A stretch of 17,026 nucleotides of DNA, from the NCBI GenBank assembly GCA_015478675.1, contig JADMIH010000080.1, forward strand, positions 1-17,026, in the 5' to 3' direction. A program made the position numbers and the translations under genes. The notes under the pieces were generated by a model. That model made no database searches and was not told where the DNA came from. It was given only the letters and a program-made list of their open reading frames with translations. Below are positions 13,898-17,026 of the stretch, in pieces. Numbering within the stretch: the stretch's first letter is position 1; every line of letters starts with the position of its first letter. The stretch comes from Chloroflexota bacterium (GTDB taxonomy: Bacteria > Chloroflexota > Chloroflexia > QHBQ01 > JADMIH01).

Positions 13898-14395
13898 TCA
13901 GGCATCTTGCTGGCGGGAGATAGTGTTGAGAGAGGGCAGTCCTATAAACAGGCCAATAAGCCCAAGCGACACAGTGCCCCCTATAGCTGCCCATGGGTTC
14001 CAGCCGCTCAAGGCGTAAGCAAGAAGCCAGGTCAGAAAGGCCAGCCCTGATATGAGCAGCATGAGGGTGATCACTATCAAGGCAAAGCCGCGCCTGGGTG
14101 ATATGCGACGCCATATCCTAAAGAGAAAGGCCACGAAGAGCAGCGTCAGCCCGACCTGCGCTACGGTATCGTTGTCCAGGCTCGTCGAATAGAAGAAGAA
14201 GGAATACATCCCCGCCAGCACCACGCAAAAAGCTACCAGCAAACCAATCCAGGGCAAAGCAAATCTACGCTCGCCCCGCCTCCACGCCTGCCACAGCTCC
14301 CAAGAGTCTACCTCGGCGAGTGGAGGCCGTCGCGCATGGCCGTGTCCGCGTCGCGGCTCCTGCGGTTCTTCTGCTGTAGATGTGGCTTGGGACAT
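13898..14395 (-). CDS. four-helix membrane protein, unknown function
   Basis: With a start at ATG 14395 (MSQATSTAEEPQ) this is a 165-residue protein. It has a hydrophilic N-terminus of about 45 residues rich in Arg, Glu and Pro, then four hydrophobic segments: PWIGLLVAFCVVLAGMYSFF, VGLTLLFVAFLF, ALIVITLMLLISGLAFLTWL, and AAIGGTVSLGLIGLFIGL. The frame is open to a GTG at 14461 that would overlap the kinase gene; neither start has a strong ribosome site. It lies 35 bases after the kinase stop and 58 bases before the formimidoyltransferase start. I recognise no family and see no catalytic motif. Confidence 0.65.
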   Translation of the reverse strand: MSQATSTAEEPQEPRRGHGHARRPPLAEVDSWELWQAWRRGERRFALPWIGLLVAFCVVLAGMYSFFFYSTSLDNDTVAQVGLTLLFVAFLFRIWRRISPRRGFALIVITLMLLISGLAFLTWLLAYALSGWNPWAAIGGTVSLGLIGLFIGLPSLNTISRQQDA

Positions 14396-14430
14396 GAGGA
14401 GTCTGGACTTAGTTCTCGGCACTTTGCTCG

Positions 14431-15312
14431 CTACCGCGCTCCTACCTTGCCGACTACGCACGCGGCTAACTGATTGGCGGCTACCGCTGCCATCCTGGTG
14501 TTCCGGCTGCTCAGGTATTCTACCACAAAGCCCGCTGCGAAAGCATCGCCCGCGCCTGTGACGTCAATCGCTCTGGCTGGCGCGGCGGGTACTCTGAAGA
14601 GCTGGTCGTGAGTGGCAACCAGACACCCTTCTTCTCCCAACTTCAATACTACCAGTGGCGACACACTGAGGAGGCTTGATGCTACTTCAGCAGGCTCCTC
14701 TTTGCTGCTGAGCAGCCGCCCTTCTTCTATGTTGGGGAATATCAGGTCAAAGTTGAGGCGGGCGACGAAGTCGCGAAAGCGAGAGGGGCCATAATCACTG
14801 ATCAGGTGGGGAGGGTTCGGGTCTAAGGTGCAAATGGGAGAACCACCCGCTCGTGCCATCTTTAGCGCCTGCAATGCGGCCTCTACTGGCCCGTCACGCA
14901 GAAGTGAGTAGCCGGTCAGGTGAAAAGCGTCAAGGTCCTGGAACCAGAGGGGGTCGAGGTCGCCGGGACTGATGGCGCTGCTCGCGCCTGGGTAGGACCA
15001 CATCCGCCTGCCACCCTCCCTGTCAACCATTACCAGCACGCGCCCCGTCGTTTCCCCACCGATGGCGCGTACTTCTGGGGCTACACCTTCGTCTTCAAGG
15101 GAGCGCACGAGCATCTCTCCCGCAAAGTCACCTCCCACCCTGCTGACAAAACGCACGCCAGCGCCCAGCCGTGCCGCATGCACCGCGAAGTTGGCGGCAG
15201 ACCCTCCTGACCAGATCTGCACGGCGTCAGCCCCGGTGTCTGCTTCGCCCGAAAGGGGGTCGTAACGCACAACGATGTCAAGCAATAAATCGCCAAGCGA
15301 AAGGATCTTCAC
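14431..15312 (-). CDS. PfkB-family carbohydrate kinase
   Basis: A 293-residue ribokinase-like kinase that phosphorylates a sugar or nucleoside with ATP. The first PfkB signature is at 36-43 (GGSAANFA, with following HAARLG), and the second at 250-262 (DVTGAGDAFAAGF), which supplies the catalytic base Asp256 and the anion hole. LDPNPPHL and FPNIEEGRLL are the usual middle landmarks, the latter the N-x-x-E motif. The length is typical. GTG 15312 is the start, with AGGTG seven bases upstream. Substrates in this family (ribose, fructose, KDG, adenosine and others) cannot be told apart here. It appears to head a minus-strand operon of three genes. Confidence 0.9.
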   Translation of the reverse strand: MKILSLGDLLLDIVVRYDPLSGEADTGADAVQIWSGGSAANFAVHAARLGAGVRFVSRVGGDFAGEMLVRSLEDEGVAPEVRAIGGETTGRVLVMVDREGGRRMWSYPGASSAISPGDLDPLWFQDLDAFHLTGYSLLRDGPVEAALQALKMARAGGSPICTLDPNPPHLISDYGPSRFRDFVARLNFDLIFPNIEEGRLLSSKEEPAEVASSLLSVSPLVVLKLGEEGCLVATHDQLFRVPAAPARAIDVTGAGDAFAAGFVVEYLSSRNTRMAAVAANQLAACVVGKVGAR

Positions 15313-15696
15313 ACAAATACACCTGGGACCACGAGATGTGAAAGGTGAAAGGCAACGGACAGGCGCTGGTCATCGCATACTATGGGTTGAGTAACAGGAT
15401 TGAGGATAGATACGAGTCCTTCATACTTCACATGTCCCTTTTGCGTTTCACTTCTTTACTATACTTTACGGCCAGGGTGATTGCCCACAAATCTGCCTCC
15501 CCAACGTGTCCACCTGGCTTATATAAACTCTGGTAGAAAGCGGTGAGGTGTCCTTCCTACCACCCCTATACTCCCCTGTAAAGCCCAATCTCCCTTCGCA
15601 GGAGAGGGGGTTGGGGTGAGGAGAGGATACACCCGCACGGATGCCCCAAGAAGGTTGTTCTACCCCAACTCTGAATAGTTACCACAGCTAAAGGTC
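15313..15696. other. intergenic gap with remnants of dispersed repeats (copy 4)
   Basis: No credible gene is seen between the divergent PfkB and last genes. GTGAAAGGCAACGGAC (15345-15360) is imperfectly inverted relative to GTCCCTTTTGCGTTTCAC (about 15435-15452). TCTCCCTTCGCAGGAGAGGGGGTTGGGGTGAGG (about 15590-15622) is a member of the C-rich repeat family, and CCCCAACTCTGAATAGTTAC (15663-15682) matches the end of the element at 3070-3313 with one change in the 15-base core. The order (C-rich palindrome, then the ACTCTGAA end) is the same as at 3216-3305, so this is probably a partial copy. Confidence 0.55.
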
Positions 15697-15725
15697 TTGA
15701 CAAGCGGCATACAAAGAAGTATTTA
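15697..15725 (+). promoter_or_regulatory. possible promoter for the terminal gene
   Basis: TTGACA at 15697-15702 is a perfect -35. TATTTA at 15720-15725, 17 bases on, is only a fair -10. A better -10 (TACAAT, 15734-15739) lies too far away to pair with it. The start would fall just upstream of the paired direct repeats at 15746-15771. Confidence 0.4.
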
Positions 15726-15745
15726 AAGAAGTGTACAATAAACGT

Positions 15746-15771
15746 GCCTACGAGGACCCACGCCTACGAGG
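15746..15771 (+). promoter_or_regulatory. paired direct repeat GCCTACGAGG, possible operator
   Basis: GCCTACGAGG occurs at 15746-15755 and again at 15762-15771, identical, with a 6-base spacer and a 16-base period. It lies between the promoter-like site and the ATG at 15834. A two-site direct repeat in this position would suit binding of a regulator, but the period is not a whole number of helical turns, and no regulator gene is next to it. Confidence 0.4.
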
Positions 15772-15833
15772 TTAGCGTATCTACTTGTGCGATTCCCCAA
15801 CATTTTGGCTTTTAGAGCCTGTGCGAGGTATAT

Positions 15834-16337
15834 ATGACCCAGCGTAACGACGGAGGTACTGAGACTCACAGGAGCACACAGCGTGCACAGAGACAAACTG
15901 TACAGAGAGCCGAGCATGGCACCGAGCACCAAAGTGCGCAGCACACTGAAGATGCCAATCTAGCTCCGGAGGGGCCGGATGCCATCGAGGTGGCGCTCAC
16001 AGCTCTTCCTCTCATAGGCAGCGCCAGGCTAAACGGTCGTGGGAACGAGCCGGTACGTATTGCTATGATGCAGCGGTTACAGAGTACGCAAGGCAACCAT
16101 GCAGTGCAGCGCTTTTTACAGCGCGCACAGAGCGAAGCAACAATCCAGCGCACCCCTGTACCAGCCACACATGTATGTGGCCCTGATTGCAATCATGAGC
16201 CTGTGCAGCGCACACAGATAGGCGGGGTGCACACCGGCACCGGCGCGCCCTCACCCGTTATGTATCGTGTGCGGGCTTCCAACGCGCCTCTTCCCATCCG
16301 GCGCCATGCCGCGTATGAGCATTATCTCCTGGGGTAG
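15834..16337 (+). CDS. VQR-motif protein resembling eCIS-associated proteins, N-terminal part ended by TAG
   Basis: A 167-residue frame from ATG 15834 (GAGG five bases upstream) to TAG 16335. The first 45 residues are polar and Gln/His/Thr-rich. (V/I)QR triplets recur at 23-25, 91-93, 104-106 and 124-126. Residues 79-96 read MQRLQSTQGNHAVQRFLQ, a form of the LQxxxGNxAVxRLL motif I know from proteins that accompany eCIS_core (DUF4157) proteins of extracellular contractile injection systems; this is recall, not a search. His113, Cys115, Cys119 and His121 (HVCGPDCNH) could bind a metal. The C-terminus, RRHAAYEHYLLG, looks internal rather than terminal, and the same frame stays open after the stop. 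There is no signal peptide or membrane segment. Confidence 0.6.
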   Translation: MTQRNDGGTETHRSTQRAQRQTVQRAEHGTEHQSAQHTEDANLAPEGPDAIEVALTALPLIGSARLNGRGNEPVRIAMMQRLQSTQGNHAVQRFLQRAQSEATIQRTPVPATHVCGPDCNHEPVQRTQIGGVHTGTGAPSPVMYRVRASNAPLPIRRHAAYEHYLLG

Positions 16338-16388
16338 GTATCCCCGAGTAAGCTCAAAGATATACCACAGATACGCGAAACCGCCGTC

Positions 16389-17009
16389 TTGAGAGATAAG
16401 CTAAAGGCCGAGATTACCTTACTTGCAATGGCAGAGGCCCAGGGGGCATCAGTAGATAGAGATATGATAAGAGACGCCGAGCGGCAGTTGAGGGCAACTC
16501 AGGCTAAGATTGATAACTCTTCAGTTAAGCACACTATCGAGCAGGAAATGGCCCGCTTGCTGCAATGGAAAAACAATCCGGAGGCGCTAAAAGGACAGGC
16601 GACGGGTAAGCCTGTGAAAGATGTAAACGGCGATTGGCAAGTGCCTTGCGTGTCGCTGCCCGTGAAGGGCGATGACGAGGGAGCAGTGGCAGGCAAAGAT
16701 AGTATCGTCGTCACATATAGTGAAATCAACACCATGCCCGATTTCTTCGGCAATCCTGAAACAATCGCCAACACCCGCAAGAAGAAAGTGCTCCACCTGC
16801 TACAGGGCGTTCGTGAGCAGAGCTATACCGAGTTGAACAAACTGTACAAAGAGATATTCGGTACGGACTTCTCCGACAAACCTTTAAAGGAGCCAAAGGC
16901 CCAACGGGTAAAGCCTGGGTCAATAAAGTGTATGAGATACGCACAGAAAGCGGGGTTGACGCCCAAACCCAGTCTAAGTCCTACAGCCGCAGTTATTCAC
17001 AAGGCGTAG
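16389..17009 (+). CDS. downstream continuation of the disrupted VQR-motif protein
   Basis: The same frame continues past TAG 16335 without another stop to TAG 17007. The first usable start is a TTG at 16389, but no ribosome site precedes it, so this is more likely the rest of the upstream protein than a separate gene. It is largely helical and charged (KAEITLLAMAEAQG, EQEMARLLQWKNNPEALKG), then SIVVTYSEINTMPDFFGNPETI and KVLHLLQGVREQSYTELNKLYKEIFG. From about 16890 this frame loses sense, while the -1 frame gives a natural-looking sequence (KAWVNKVYEIRTESG, SYSRSYSQGVELSE) open to the window's end. I do not recognise the domain. Residues after about 350 of the combined frame should be read in the -1 frame. 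Confidence 0.5.
   Translation: MRDKLKAEITLLAMAEAQGASVDRDMIRDAERQLRATQAKIDNSSVKHTIEQEMARLLQWKNNPEALKGQATGKPVKDVNGDWQVPCVSLPVKGDDEGAVAGKDSIVVTYSEINTMPDFFGNPETIANTRKKKVLHLLQGVREQSYTELNKLYKEIFGTDFSDKPLKEPKAQRVKPGSIKCMRYAQKAGLTPKPSLSPTAAVIHKA
16883..16921 (+). other. candidate -1 frameshift site: slippery heptamer plus stem-loop
   Basis: T TTA AAG at 16883-16889 is in the correct phase for -1 slippage (incoming frame codons TTA, AAG; shifted codons TTT, AAA). Eight bases later GGCCCA (16898-16903) can pair with TGGGTC (16916-16921), six pairs including one G-U, with a 12-base loop. The shifted frame is open to the window end. The stem is modest, so this is only a candidate. Confidence 0.35.
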
Positions 17010-17026
17010 AGTTGAGCGAGACGACG

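Larger units (their letters stand above)
15834..17026 (+). pseudogene. whole disrupted VQR-motif gene (in-frame TAG plus -1 frameshift), truncated by window end
   Basis: Joining the frame from 15834, through the TAG at codon 168, to a -1 shift at codons 351-352 (T TTA AAG, 16883-16889) and on to 17026 gives one continuous protein of about 397 codons that is still open at the window edge. Both lesions are small: one codon and one base. The simplest view is a recently decayed gene or a base-calling problem; recoding is possible. Base composition and codon style do not obviously differ across the joins. Confidence 0.55.

Noticed and set aside
15345..15536. 63-codon plus-strand frame in the gap before the last gene
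   Set aside because: It lies over GTGAAAGG-type repeat sequence, has no good ribosome site, and its translation looks random.
15313..15833. Possible tRNA or riboswitch in the longest gap
   Set aside because: No cloverleaf arms, GGTTCGAATCC-like T-arm, or known riboswitch core could be seen by eye.

Overview
The window is about 17 kb of moderately GC-rich bacterial DNA with short, mostly co-directional transcription units. Long Thr/Pro/Ser-rich linkers in exported proteins, GTG starts and many C-rich palindromic intergenic repeats suggest a Chloroflexota-like organism. This is inference from style, since no rRNA or marker phylogeny is available here.

Layout. 1-850: two small membrane proteins of unknown function. 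920-2990: a sulfite-oxidase-fold molybdopterin oxidoreductase overlapping a secreted or membrane-anchored N-acetylmuramoyl-L-alanine amidase. 3070-3313: a MITE-like composite of inverted repeats. 3466-6296: a complete polar amino-acid ABC importer (lipoprotein, permease, ATPase) with a strong hairpin between the first two genes. 6405-8780: a good extended -10 promoter, then a 7-TM/GAF histidine kinase and an overlapping receiver-only response regulator. 9050-10935: promoter, nitrilase-fold glutaminase and an ammonia-type NAD synthetase, which together look like glutamine-dependent NAD synthetase split into two genes. About 11000-12022: an IS982-like insertion sequence whose transposase is frameshifted by an 8-bp tandem duplication. 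12056-12631 (+) and 13839-12922 (-): the cyclodeaminase and formimidoyltransferase halves of FtcD, as separate convergent genes. 15312-12922 (-): a likely operon of PfkB sugar kinase, 4-TM membrane protein and glutamate formimidoyltransferase. 15697-17026 (+): promoter-like site, paired direct repeats, and a disrupted gene running off the window.

The most unusual locus is this last gene. Its N-terminus has repeated (V/I)QR triplets and a motif of the LQxxxGNxAVxR type, which I associate from memory with proteins accompanying eCIS_core (DUF4157) proteins of extracellular contractile injection systems. The frame is interrupted by a single in-frame TAG (16335-16337). Further on, good coding sense passes into the -1 frame exactly at a slippery heptamer, T TTA AAG (16883-16889), followed at 8 nt by a possible stem-loop. 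A decaying pseudogene, assembly error, or real recoding are all open; decay is the simplest reading.

At least four intergenic regions carry related C-rich palindromes built around CCCTCACCCC and CCCCTCTCCC, and AT-rich AATTCATAATT-type units surround nadE and the insertion sequence. I saw no rRNA, tRNA or CRISPR array.
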